The notes under the pieces: generated by a model
What the model was told of the DNA's origin: nothing
Database searches by the model: none
The model's input: only the letters and a program-made list of their open reading frames with translations
In this document: one piece after another, positions 17,285 through 24,912 of the stretch
Layout: each line of letters opens with the position of its first letter
How positions within the stretch are numbered: position 1 is the first letter of the stretch
Position numbers and translations under genes: made by a program
Origin: Nitrospirota bacterium
Lineage (GTDB): Bacteria > Nitrospirota > Thermodesulfovibrionia > Thermodesulfovibrionales > JdFR-88
DNA: 64,000 nt
Direction: 5' to 3'
NCBI GenBank assembly: GCA_021813405.1
Contig: JAKAKS010000022.1
Span: forward strand, 1-64,000

Positions 17285-18036
17285 ATAAGACCTCCTGACA
17301 GGCAGAATTACTCAGGAATGTACTTCCTGGAAAAATTGTAGCACGCCCCGCGCCTTATTAAAGAGGAAGTTTCAGAACATGCCCGGCCGGGATGGCCCCG
17401 GAGGAAGCGGCTTGCAGGGGCTGACCCTGTTTACCGTCTGATAGCCGCAAACAAAAAACCCATGACGCAAACTTCATGACATGTGTCATATGGACAATGT
17501 CATTTCCAGGCGGGTATGATGGCGGTGTGGTGGGCAACCCACACCGGCTTGCGGCTATGGAACATTCCCCTAAAAAACCTCACAGGCAGGGCAAGGAATT
17601 GGCAATGCGTCAAAATGGATTCACGATTGCAGCAAGCGGGCATTGCGGCCTGACGGGAAAGGACGAAATTGTCCCGCCTGGGCAGGACTGCGCGCATGGA
17701 TGCCATAAAATACAAAAATCCGTAAGGCCGTGAAAAAACAAGATATTGGGCCTGTTCCACCGGCTTTTGGGCAGAAAAGGGCAAATTCTTTTAAAATCAA
17801 AAACTTGGCAAGCAAACAGCAACCTGAAAAACAGGGAAAAGATGGAACAGGCGGAACAAAAAAAACGGACAAAAAACATTTTAAACCGGGCTGTTGCCAT
17901 TTTGGGTTGGAACATATAAAAAGAAAAGGCCCGGGCTCGTGAAAAACACAAGCCGGAAGAGCTGGAAGGCATATTGCTGGGCACCCGGACCCGTTTTTAA
18001 AAAAACGGGCCGTTTTGAAGTAAAATATATAACGTT
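17285..18036. other. Long gap with a duplicated 43-bp element
   Basis: 750 bp without a convincing coding gene. It holds copy A of a 43-bp element (17461-17503), a -10-like TATGAT, a hairpin (17523-17544: GGTGTGG and CCACACC around an 8-nt loop), and a 17990-18009 inverted repeat of CCCGTTTTT type just before the selenoprotein gene. Short frames exist (for example one starting at 17605 behind AAGGA, MRQNGFTIAASGHCGL...), but none shows conserved features. Confidence 0.5.
17461..17520 (+). promoter_or_regulatory. Conserved 43-bp element, copy A, with -10 box
   Basis: 17461-17503 matches copy B (37339-37381, reverse complement) at 37 of 43 positions. It contains the dyad ATGACATGTGTCAT (17477-17490) and a second half-site set GGACAATGTCAT. 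A TATGAT -10 lies 11 nt behind the element, and a hairpin follows. The form TGAC-N4-GTCA fits a CRP/FNR-superfamily activator. No gene start lies close downstream, so a small RNA is the likeliest target. Confidence 0.5.
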
Positions 18037-18210
18037 ATGATGTGCAAGGACAAAGAGTGCGGCGGCAGGATAGAGCCGGTTTTCGGCTGAAGACTGGTCA
18101 AGTTGCGCTGCATGGACTGCGGCCTTGATTACAGCATACATGACTATCTGGAAGAGATAGACGACGAGCTGTGGGAGAGGATTTCAAGACGGCCGGCAAA
18201 CAGGGCATAA
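18037..18210 (+). CDS. Probable small selenoprotein with two Cys pairs (in-frame TGA)
   Basis: A 58-codon frame (57 residues) interrupted only by TGA at 18088-18090. Around it the reading is protein-like: MMCKDKECGGRIEPVFG, then U18, then RLVKLRCMDCGLDYSIHDYL and an acidic helix. Cys pairs are C3/C8 and C25/C28. It resembles, from memory, a family of very small 'dual CXXC (seleno)proteins'; I could not verify this. Support for selenocysteine is a hairpin at 18098-18128 right after the TGA, with G in the second position of a 5-nt loop, 22 nt from the TGA, which fits bacterial SECIS rules. The 3' end overlaps the next gene by 40 bp. The alternative is a nonsense-mutated gene. Shine-Dalgarno weak. 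Confidence 0.6.
18098..18128 (+). promoter_or_regulatory. Candidate bacterial SECIS hairpin
   Basis: Upper stem GCTGCA (18107-18112) pairs with TGCGGC (18118-18123), one G-U, around the loop TGGAC. A lower stem TCAAG (18098-18102) pairs with CTTGA (18124-18128), with a 4-nt bulge on the left side only. The TGA ends 7 nt before the lower stem and 22 nt before the loop. E. coli fdhF has the same plan: a GG-containing loop closed by a short GC stem about 17 nt after the UGA. Confidence 0.55.
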
Positions 18211-18812
18211 CCGGCGAGGTTATCAGGCGGATAGCCTCGCTTTATGGGGAGATGGACCGGGCATATGCCGAGTTCGCGGGGGAGTACCGGCTGGACTGCG
18301 CCGGCTGCCGGGACAACTGCTGCACACAGCGCTTTTATCATTACACCCTTGCCGAGTATATCTTCCTGCTGGAAGGCCTGAAAAAGATACCGTTTGCAAA
18401 GAGGGACCTCATCATAAAGCGCGCCCGCGTGGTTGTGGGAAGCTATGCCCACGAAGCGCAGGCGGGTGAGATATTCAAGCTCATGTGCCCGGCCAATTTC
18501 GAGGGGCTGTGCGCGCTTTACTTCTGGCGCCCCATGATATGCAGGCTTCACGGCGTGCCTAATTTTTTTACAATGCCTGGGGGCGAAACAAAGGAAAGCG
18601 GCGGCTGCGCCGTACTTGCCGGAAAACACAAGCAGCCCGGCAGGCTGCTGGACAGGACGCCTTACTATTCAGCACTGGCGGCGATAGAAAAGGATTTAAG
18701 GCAGGGGCTTGGGTTCCGGCAGAAGCTGCGCAGGACAACGGCCCAGATGATCCTGGATATGGCTTTGGAACTGGATGTTGAGGGAGAGTTCTCTCCGGAA
18801 GGCGGGATATGA
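18171..18812 (+). CDS. YkgJ-type Cys-cluster protein
   Basis: 213 residues with a Cys cluster: LDCAGCRDNCCTQRFYHY, then FEGLCALYFWRPMICRLHGV and a late GGCAVL. The cysteines would bind zinc or an Fe-S cluster; YkgJ-like proteins have no settled role. The GTG at 18171 is the likely start, since the helix before the first Cys (RIASLYGEMDRAYAEF) looks conserved, but ATG 18252 is possible. It overlaps the selenoprotein gene by 40 bp and the response-regulator gene by 4 bp, so the four genes form one unit. A second YkgJ-like gene of different make-up lies at 59090. Confidence 0.78.
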   Translation: MGEDFKTAGKQGITGEVIRRIASLYGEMDRAYAEFAGEYRLDCAGCRDNCCTQRFYHYTLAEYIFLLEGLKKIPFAKRDLIIKRARVVVGSYAHEAQAGEIFKLMCPANFEGLCALYFWRPMICRLHGVPNFFTMPGGETKESGGCAVLAGKHKQPGRLLDRTPYYSALAAIEKDLRQGLGFRQKLRRTTAQMILDMALELDVEGEFSPEGGI

Positions 18813-19504
18813 CTGAAAAGCAGACGATTCTGGTTGTAGAGGACGAAAGAAAGATATCGGACATAATCAGGCTGTATCTGGAACGGGAGGGCTATCATTC
18901 GGAGATTGCCAACTCCGGCGAGGACGCCTTAAAACTTCTTAAAACAAATCCTTCGCTTGTGGTGCTGGACCTGATGCTGCCCGATATCCAGGGCGAGGAA
19001 CTCTGCGCAATGATAAGGCAAAGCTCCGACATTCCCATTATCATGCTTACGGCCAAAACAGGCGAGGACGATATTATAAAAGGGCTTTCGCTGGGGGCCG
19101 ACGACTACGTGGCCAAGCCCTTCAGCCCCGGCGAGCTGCTTGCCAGGATAAAGGCCCAGTTGAGGCGGCACAAGCGCCCATATACAAAGCTCAGCTTCAA
19201 CAAAGGCATGCTTGTGATAGACGTGCTGAAAAGAGAGGTGCTCCGGGGGGAACGGATAATACTGCTTACGCCATCGGAGTTTGGAATACTGGTGTCGCTG
19301 GCTGAAAAACCCGGCAGGGTGCTCTCCAGGCTGCAACTGGTAAACCTGGTGCAGGGATATGACTTTGAGGGGTACGAGCGCACCATAGACGCCCATATAA
19401 AAAATCTGCGGCAAAAGATAGAGGACGATCCCAAGACCCCCATGTTCATCAAGACCATCTACGGAGTAGGCTACAAGTTCATAGGCTCAAGGGATGAGGA
19501 GTAA
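18809..19504 (+). CDS. OmpR-family response regulator
   Basis: 231 residues: receiver domain (acid pocket E11/D12, phospho-Asp D54 in VVLDLMLPD, Lys in YVAKPFSP) and a C-terminal winged-helix DNA-binding domain (LTPSEFGILVSLAEKPGRVL, ending KTIYGVGYKFIG). It would bind DNA after phosphorylation by the kinase encoded next, whose start overlaps its end by 11 bp. ATGA overlap with the YkgJ-like gene implies joint translation. The signal is unknown; the gene order suggests a redox or metal input. Confidence 0.95.
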   Translation: MTEKQTILVVEDERKISDIIRLYLEREGYHSEIANSGEDALKLLKTNPSLVVLDLMLPDIQGEELCAMIRQSSDIPIIMLTAKTGEDDIIKGLSLGADDYVAKPFSPGELLARIKAQLRRHKRPYTKLSFNKGMLVIDVLKREVLRGERIILLTPSEFGILVSLAEKPGRVLSRLQLVNLVQGYDFEGYERTIDAHIKNLRQKIEDDPKTPMFIKTIYGVGYKFIGSRDEE

Positions 19505-20846
19505 GCTTTTCTGCGGCTTTCTTGCCGTAATCATTCTGGCCCTGTTCTCCGATGTGCTCTTTGAAAAACTGATTATCAGGGACTTTGGCGAGTACGGCAA
19601 AAGCGAGCAGCAGGACCACGTATACTGGCTTATCACGGCCGTGGAGAGCAGCTATACGTCGCAGGGCTGGAACAGACAGGCCCTTACGGACGCCCTTCAG
19701 TGGGCCGTTATGCTCCGCTTCGACTGCAGTATCCAGGACGAATCAGGCAAGGCCATAATGGACACAGACAGCGTAATACGCGGCCTGTCGGATTCCATGC
19801 GCAGGCGTCTTCAGATTGCCGGGCCGGAGGTAAAAACAGCAACCCCGTATGACAGTTATCCCCTCTTCCACAGAGGGCAGGAGATAGGCAGTTTCAACAT
19901 AAAAGACATGGCCGGTAAAAACCTGAGCCTCCGAAAGAAGGAGCATGCGTTCAGGGAAAGGGGAAGGGCTTTCCTTCTGCTTTCCTTCTCGCTGGCCGGA
20001 GGCAGCGCATTCTTCATGGCCCTTATCCTCAGCCAGTTCTTCTCCAGGCCGATAAGCGAACTTAAAAAAGCTTCAGAGGCCGTTGCAAAAGGGGACCTGA
20101 GCGTAAGGCTGGAAACCGGCACGGACGAGATAGGACGGCTTAAGGCGGCCTTCAACAGGATGGCCGAGGCTCTCCAGAGGGAAGATGCCCTGCGCAAACA
20201 CCTTACATCCAATGTGGCGCACGAGCTCCGCACCCCCCTTGCCATAATGAAAGCACGGGTGGAGGCGATGCTGGATGGCGTGCTTACTGCCAGCCCGGAG
20301 GAGTTCGAGCCGCTTTTGGCGGAGTTGGATACCCTCACCCGGCTTATAGGCGGCATAGAGGACCTCACTAAGGCCGAGGCGAGCTTCCTTAAAGTGAATA
20401 TGGAGGAGGTATGCCTTCATGACTTCCTCAGGGGGGTTACAGATTCACTGGCCCCAGTGTTCAAGGACAAGGGCCTCTCCCTGCAGCTGGCATCAAAGGG
20501 GGAGTTTGTGGTGCAAATGGATGTTGAGAAACTTGAAAAAACCGTCAGAAATATCCTGGTAAACGCTAAAAACCATACGGAAACCGGCGGGGTTTTCGTG
20601 GATTACGGCATCGAGGGCGGCAAGTATTTTATCGAGATAAAAGACACCGGAAAAGGCATTGCGGAAAAAGACCTGCCGCACATATTCCAGCGCTTTTACA
20701 GAAGCGGCGGCTCAAAAGGGTTCGGCCTGGGGCTGGCAATAGCAAAGGAGCTTTTGGCCACCATGGACGGAGACATTTCAGTAAGTAGCAAACAGGGCGA
20801 AGGCTCCGCATTCAAATTGTCCGTACCGCTAAACCAAACGGCATAG
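19494..20846 (+). CDS. Sensor histidine kinase with HAMP domain
   Basis: 450 residues. TM1 at ~7-25, a periplasmic sensing domain of ~130 residues (to ~155), TM2 at ~158-181, HAMP (~182-235), DHp helix with the phospho-accepting His243 in NVAHELRTPLAIM, and a HATPase_c domain with NILVNAKNHTE, DTGKGIAEKDLPHIFQRFYR and GFGLGLAIAKELL. The periplasmic part has no domain that I recognise. It pairs with the OmpR-type regulator upstream. Confidence 0.94.
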   Translation: MRSKLFCGFLAVIILALFSDVLFEKLIIRDFGEYGKSEQQDHVYWLITAVESSYTSQGWNRQALTDALQWAVMLRFDCSIQDESGKAIMDTDSVIRGLSDSMRRRLQIAGPEVKTATPYDSYPLFHRGQEIGSFNIKDMAGKNLSLRKKEHAFRERGRAFLLLSFSLAGGSAFFMALILSQFFSRPISELKKASEAVAKGDLSVRLETGTDEIGRLKAAFNRMAEALQREDALRKHLTSNVAHELRTPLAIMKARVEAMLDGVLTASPEEFEPLLAELDTLTRLIGGIEDLTKAEASFLKVNMEEVCLHDFLRGVTDSLAPVFKDKGLSLQLASKGEFVVQMDVEKLEKTVRNILVNAKNHTETGGVFVDYGIEGGKYFIEIKDTGKGIAEKDLPHIFQRFYRSGGSKGFGLGLAIAKELLATMDGDISVSSKQGEGSAFKLSVPLNQTA

Positions 20847-20894
20847 AAAAACCCGGATTTGAAATTTAAAATGCTGGACAATGCCATTTTGAAC

Positions 20895-23429
20895 CTATCG
20901 CAAATCGAGGATCGCACTTCTCAGGGCCGCACGCATCTCTTCAGCGGTGTTGAAATCATCTGGCATAAGCGGCCTTCCAAACCGCACGGTTATTTTTACG
21001 GGCCTGGGAAAAACCGCGCCCCTTGGGAGGGCCTTGTTCGCCCCTTCTATCCAGGCAGGCACCACGGGAACGCCTTCTTTTTTAGCCAGCTCCGGCACGC
21101 CGCGCTTCAGCTCCATCAGCTCGCCCTCTATGGACCTGCCGCCTTCCGGGAAAACGCACAGCGCACCGTTTGCCTTAAAGACGCCTGCTGAGGCCTTTAG
21201 CGCGCCTGACAGCAGCGCGCCGGCATCTATTGGAATAACATGCGCCCCGGCCACCAGCCGCGGCGGAAACGGCCTGAAATATTTTTTTATCCCCTGAAAA
21301 TAAAGCAAATCCAGCAATCTGGAGGGCAACACCCCCAATATCAAAAAACCGTCCAGGAAACTGGTGTGGTTTGGGGCGATAATGAAAGGCGGCTCCGGAA
21401 TATTTTCAACCCCAGTGGCATCCGCCCTGAAAAGTGTTTTGGTAGCTGCCTTTACCAAAACCGTTACAGCCTTGAATAAAATCCCTCCCCTGGAAAGCTC
21501 CTCTTCTTTTTTCCGGGGTTTGCGGGCCCCGGTATGCCCTTCTATCAATTTTTCCGTTTTATCGAGCAGCTCGCCCACGGTCTGCACGTCTGACAGAAAG
21601 TCGTCGGGCACGGACAAGGCCAGGGCATTTTCCAACGCATTCAGCAATTCCACCCTTCCAAGCGAATCCAGCCCAAGGTCCATCTCCAGGTTGTCACCGG
21701 CTTTTATAGCAACCTTTTCCCTCATTACCGAATGGATAGCGCCCACCAGCGTGCGCCCGGCTGCGGATTTCGTAAGAACGGGGTCTGTTATGGCACCGGC
21801 CGCCTGCTCTTTCCGCGCCTCACCGCTTTTCATTTTTGCCAGCAGATGCCTTTTCAGCTTGCCAAGGGAAGTACGCGGCAACGGCCCTTCCACAAGGGAA
21901 AAACCGCGTATCCGCATATAAGGCGGAATTTTGGCTGATAACCGCATCAGTTCCCAGCCGATTGCTTCTTTAAGGCCGCCAGCTCCTTGCATTTTGGCCG
22001 CCTCCAGGTCCGGCACCACAAAGGCTTTAAGCGCGCCCTTCTCCTCATAAACCGCTATCTCTTTGACCAACCCGGCCTGCCCGTAGTGCTTCTCCACCTC
22101 ATCGGGAAACACATTTTTACCGGACGAAAGCACTATCACTTCCTTCTTCCTGCCGGTTATAAACAGATATCCTTCGTTATCTATATAACCCAGGTCCCCG
22201 GTATGGAACCAGCCGTCTCTGATGACCCTGGCCGTCTCCTCGGGCCTGTTCCAGTATCCGCTCATGAGCATCGGCCCGGAAAGCAGCACCTCGCCGTCTT
22301 CTACCTTAAGCCTGGCCGTAGACAGTGCGATCCCGGCGGAGCCGGGCTTTCTTTTTTCAAGCGGATTAAAGGTGACTACCGGCGAGGTCTCTGTAAGCCC
22401 ATAACCCTCCACAACCGTAAACCCAAGCGCCTCAAGTGACAGCATCACAGATGGTTCCAGCTTTGCGCCGCCGCTGGCCAGAATCCGGACCTTCCCGCCA
22501 AGGGCCCTATGCGCCTTTGCAAAGACGAGCCTGCCGGCGTTAAAACCCGTGCTGCGCCTGATGAGGCCGCATGCCCCCACCAGGGGCCGTGCCCACGCCG
22601 GGAGTTTTCCCCTGATGGACTGGTCCATCAATTCGAGCATCTGGGGAACTGCCAGGATAATGCTTACCCCGGATTCCTTCGCGGTACGCGCCATCTCTTT
22701 TATCGAAGGCGTAATGGTTATGGTGGCCCCGGCAAAGACTTCTGCAATGAAAGAGCACGTAAGCGGATAAGCGTGGTAGAAAGGCAGGGGTGCAAGGACG
22801 TTTTCGTCCTCTCCAATTATCTGCGTATCCAGCGCGGCCAAGGCGTCCGATACAAGATTATTGTTGGTAAGCACAACGCCTTTGGGCATTGAAGTGGTGC
22901 CGGAGGTATAAAGAATTACGGCCGGCTTTTCCGGGGCTGAAAAATCGGACCAGCCGGAAAATCCGGCCTCGTCCGTAACCGGCCCCGCCAGCTCCGATTC
23001 AACATCAGGAAGCAGCATCCCGGCACAAACGCCGCCGCACAGACCGGAAATTCTCTGTGCCTCTGAAGACAGAAAGGCACCCCTGGGCTGCGCGTCTTTT
23101 AAAATGGCCGCGATCTCTTCAGGCTGAGCCGATTCGTTCAGCGGCACTGCCACGGCCCCGGCAAGCACGATGGCGGCAAACGAAAGGCACCACCGGGGCG
23201 AAGGGGGCGCGATGATCGCAACCCTGTCCTGCGGGTTTATGCCGCGCTGCCGCAATAACAAGGCCAGGCCGCAGGCCCTGGAAAAAAATTCATTGTATGT
23301 GAGCGTTTTTTTCTGGCCGCCGGATTCATAACTGAAAAGGGTCTTGCCATGGAAAAGTTTTGCCGATTCCAGAAACGCCCGCGTGAGGGTCCTTTGGTTT
23401 TCCGGCAGCTCTGAAATTTTAAATCTCAA
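20895..23429 (-). CDS. Fused acyl-AMP ligase / acyl carrier / acyltransferase
   Basis: 844 residues with three modules. Residues 1-~510: AMP-binding ligase (VILYTSGTTSMPKGVVLT, GYGLTETSPVVTFN, GDLGYIDNEGYLFITGRKKE). About 555-635: carrier domain with the phosphopantetheine Ser in LGLDSLGRVELLN. About 655-844: PlsC acyltransferase with the H-x4-D site in APNHTSFLDGF and the FPEGGRS block. The arrangement suggests activation of a free fatty acid, loading onto its own carrier, and transfer to a lysophospholipid or other acceptor, like E. coli Aas plus a built-in ACP. The start overlaps the end of the upstream IMPase-family gene by 4 bp. Confidence 0.9.
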   Translation of the reverse strand: MRFKISELPENQRTLTRAFLESAKLFHGKTLFSYESGGQKKTLTYNEFFSRACGLALLLRQRGINPQDRVAIIAPPSPRWCLSFAAIVLAGAVAVPLNESAQPEEIAAILKDAQPRGAFLSSEAQRISGLCGGVCAGMLLPDVESELAGPVTDEAGFSGWSDFSAPEKPAVILYTSGTTSMPKGVVLTNNNLVSDALAALDTQIIGEDENVLAPLPFYHAYPLTCSFIAEVFAGATITITPSIKEMARTAKESGVSIILAVPQMLELMDQSIRGKLPAWARPLVGACGLIRRSTGFNAGRLVFAKAHRALGGKVRILASGGAKLEPSVMLSLEALGFTVVEGYGLTETSPVVTFNPLEKRKPGSAGIALSTARLKVEDGEVLLSGPMLMSGYWNRPEETARVIRDGWFHTGDLGYIDNEGYLFITGRKKEVIVLSSGKNVFPDEVEKHYGQAGLVKEIAVYEEKGALKAFVVPDLEAAKMQGAGGLKEAIGWELMRLSAKIPPYMRIRGFSLVEGPLPRTSLGKLKRHLLAKMKSGEARKEQAAGAITDPVLTKSAAGRTLVGAIHSVMREKVAIKAGDNLEMDLGLDSLGRVELLNALENALALSVPDDFLSDVQTVGELLDKTEKLIEGHTGARKPRKKEEELSRGGILFKAVTVLVKAATKTLFRADATGVENIPEPPFIIAPNHTSFLDGFLILGVLPSRLLDLLYFQGIKKYFRPFPPRLVAGAHVIPIDAGALLSGALKASAGVFKANGALCVFPEGGRSIEGELMELKRGVPELAKKEGVPVVPAWIEGANKALPRGAVFPRPVKITVRFGRPLMPDDFNTAEEMRAALRSAILDLR

Positions 23430-24220
23430 ACTTGAGGTTTCCTCAGGGCATCCAGCGCCTTTTCGTGCGCCTCGCTATTGGCTGAAGCCAAAATAGAAGC
23501 GCCGCGCTTTATCCCAAGCTCCACATGGCCTATACCGTTGCCGTCCAGGTCTGTAAAAATCCCCCCCGCCTCGGTTACCAGCACGTACCCGGCAGCAAAA
23601 TCAAAACTCCGTGCCCTGCCGGGATTTGCCAGCGTAGTCAGCCCCCCGGCCGCCAAATAAGAAAGCGCCAGCGCAATAGAGCCAAAGCACCGGGTTCTCC
23701 TGGCCGTCTCCAGAAGGTGCAGTATACGCCTTATGTCTGAGGACGGATTTTGCGCTTCATATGCCACAGACAAAAAGCCGCCATCCGGCAGGCAGCGCAC
23801 AGGCGCGCCGTTCTGGAATGTCCCCTTGCCTCTTGCAGCCCAGAACTCGTCGGCATTTGCAAGGTTGATCACATAACCCATCTCCAAGTCCCTTACAGTA
23901 GCGCCGGAAGCAACCGCTATCGACGCGCCGAAGAAAGGCACCCCGGAGACCGCGTTCTTGCTGCCGTCTATCGGGTCTATTACAACCGTCTTGCCACCCG
24001 GGCCGCCGATGTTCAGCACCCCGGCCTCTTCGGTAATAACTGTAAAAGGCTCACCAAGGGCTTCCAGCCCCTTAAGTATTGCATCTTCGGCTATCTTATC
24101 CACGGGGAAAGTGCGGTCACCTCCAGCCCCGCGCTCCATGGGCGCTTCGCCCTTTACCTGGATGCCCCGGACCGCCTTCAGCACCTCTCTGCCTATTGTT
24201 ATCAAATCCTCAGTTTTCAT
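23426..24220 (-). CDS. Inositol-monophosphatase family phosphatase
   Basis: 264 residues from ATG 24220 (a TTG at 24250 would add 10). Metal and catalytic residues are present: VITEEAG (Glu pair) and VIDPIDGSKNAV (D-P-x-D-G-[ST]), and FDFAAGYVLVTEAGGIFTD replaces the usual W-D-x-A-x-G block (Trp-Asp becomes Phe-Asp). Relatives dephosphorylate inositol-1-phosphate, fructose-1,6-bisphosphate (archaeal type) or 3'-phosphoadenosine phosphate. Co-translation with the acyl ligase/acyltransferase hints at lipid work, for example removing phosphate from a phosphoinositide head-group, but this is not shown. A TACAAT -10 lies 9 nt before the ATG. Confidence 0.85.
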   Translation of the reverse strand: MKTEDLITIGREVLKAVRGIQVKGEAPMERGAGGDRTFPVDKIAEDAILKGLEALGEPFTVITEEAGVLNIGGPGGKTVVIDPIDGSKNAVSGVPFFGASIAVASGATVRDLEMGYVINLANADEFWAARGKGTFQNGAPVRCLPDGGFLSVAYEAQNPSSDIRRILHLLETARRTRCFGSIALALSYLAAGGLTTLANPGRARSFDFAAGYVLVTEAGGIFTDLDGNGIGHVELGIKRGASILASANSEAHEKALDALRKPQV

Positions 24221-24286
24221 CTTCCAATTATTGTATGTGAATTCCGCCAAAACTGGAAACCAGCTGCTTTATGCCATGTGTTTGCA

Positions 24287-24295
24287 TGATATACT
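24287..24295 (+). promoter_or_regulatory. Extended -10 promoter, leaderless start
   Basis: TGATATACT with 6 nt between the box and the ATG at 24302, which puts the transcription start at or next to the A of ATG. No Shine-Dalgarno is present. Confidence 0.6.
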
Positions 24296-24301
24296 GCGGA
24301 T

Positions 24302-24631
24302 ATGAGGCAAAAACGGGAAGGGCCGCCCGTTCTGGAACGGCCCGATACGATCAGGCATGAGATAATGGCCGCGCTTAAAAGCCAAAAAACCCTTACTGCC
24401 AAGGACATTTCCCAACAGGTAAGGATTTCCGAAAAAGAGGTTTACGGCCATCTTGAGCATATCCAGAAGAGCCTGGGCGGTATGCACGGCCTTCTGATAA
24501 TTACCCCCGCCCAATGCAAAAAATGCGGCTTCATATTTAAAAAGAGGGAGCGCCTGACAAAGCCGGGCAGATGCCCCGTCTGCCGCAATGAGGCGATAAG
24601 GCCCCCGGGGTTTTCGATCGGATCAAATTAA
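24302..24631 (+). CDS. HTH plus zinc-ribbon regulator (archaeal-type)
   Basis: 109 residues. The first ~60 form a winged-helix-like HTH (RHEIMAALKSQKTLTAKDIS, ISEKEVYGHLEHIQKSL). The rest is a four-Cys zinc ribbon (CKKCGFIFKKRERL, then CPVCRNEA) with 16 residues between pairs. This layout matches a group first noted in archaea as predicted transcription regulators with HTH and Zn ribbon. The target is unknown. The promoter is of the leaderless kind, divergent from the IMPase-family gene. Confidence 0.8.
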   Translation: MRQKREGPPVLERPDTIRHEIMAALKSQKTLTAKDISQQVRISEKEVYGHLEHIQKSLGGMHGLLIITPAQCKKCGFIFKKRERLTKPGRCPVCRNEAIRPPGFSIGSN

Positions 24632-24688
24632 CCTGTTTCAGGCCTGGTTCTTTTTATAGGTGCTTATCCCGAGCACCTTCCAAAGCGG

Positions 24689-24844
24689 TCAAAATCCAAA
24701 TATCCCGGTAAACAGTGCAACCGCGGCCACGATGAAAAGAATGATCCTTACCCCTCCAGCCATACCGGCCAATGCGCCCACCAGGGCAAGGACAATACCA
24801 AGGATTATCCTTAATATCTTATCGGCTCCGCCAACATTTCTCAT
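24689..24844 (-). CDS. DUF2892 (YgaP-like) small membrane protein
   Basis: 51 residues beginning MRNVGGADKILRIILGIVLA, the hallmark of DUF2892: an N-terminal 'N-x-G-x-x-D-R/K-x-x-R' start and two membrane hairpin helices. The family is often fused to rhodanese domains (YgaP) and may act in sulfide or polysulfide handling. I chose ATG 24844 over longer in-frame starts because the conserved domain begins there and GGGGGGG precedes it. Confidence 0.82.
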   Translation of the reverse strand: MRNVGGADKILRIILGIVLALVGALAGMAGGVRIILFIVAAVALFTGIFGF

Positions 24845-24897
24845 GCTTTGCCCCCCCTTAACTGAAGGATACCACGCGATTGGGAAATGTATAGGAC

Positions 24898-24906
24898 TGT
24901 TATAAT
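24898..24906 (+). promoter_or_regulatory. Extended -10 promoter of rlmI, leaderless start
   Basis: TGTTATAAT, a perfect extended -10, with 6 nt (agccaa) before the ATG at 24913. No Shine-Dalgarno. Confidence 0.65.
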
Positions 24907-24912
24907 AGCCAA

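Noticed and set aside
17730-17942. 70-codon Lys/Gln-rich frame
   Set aside because: Composition follows A-rich DNA, no Shine-Dalgarno, no conserved features.
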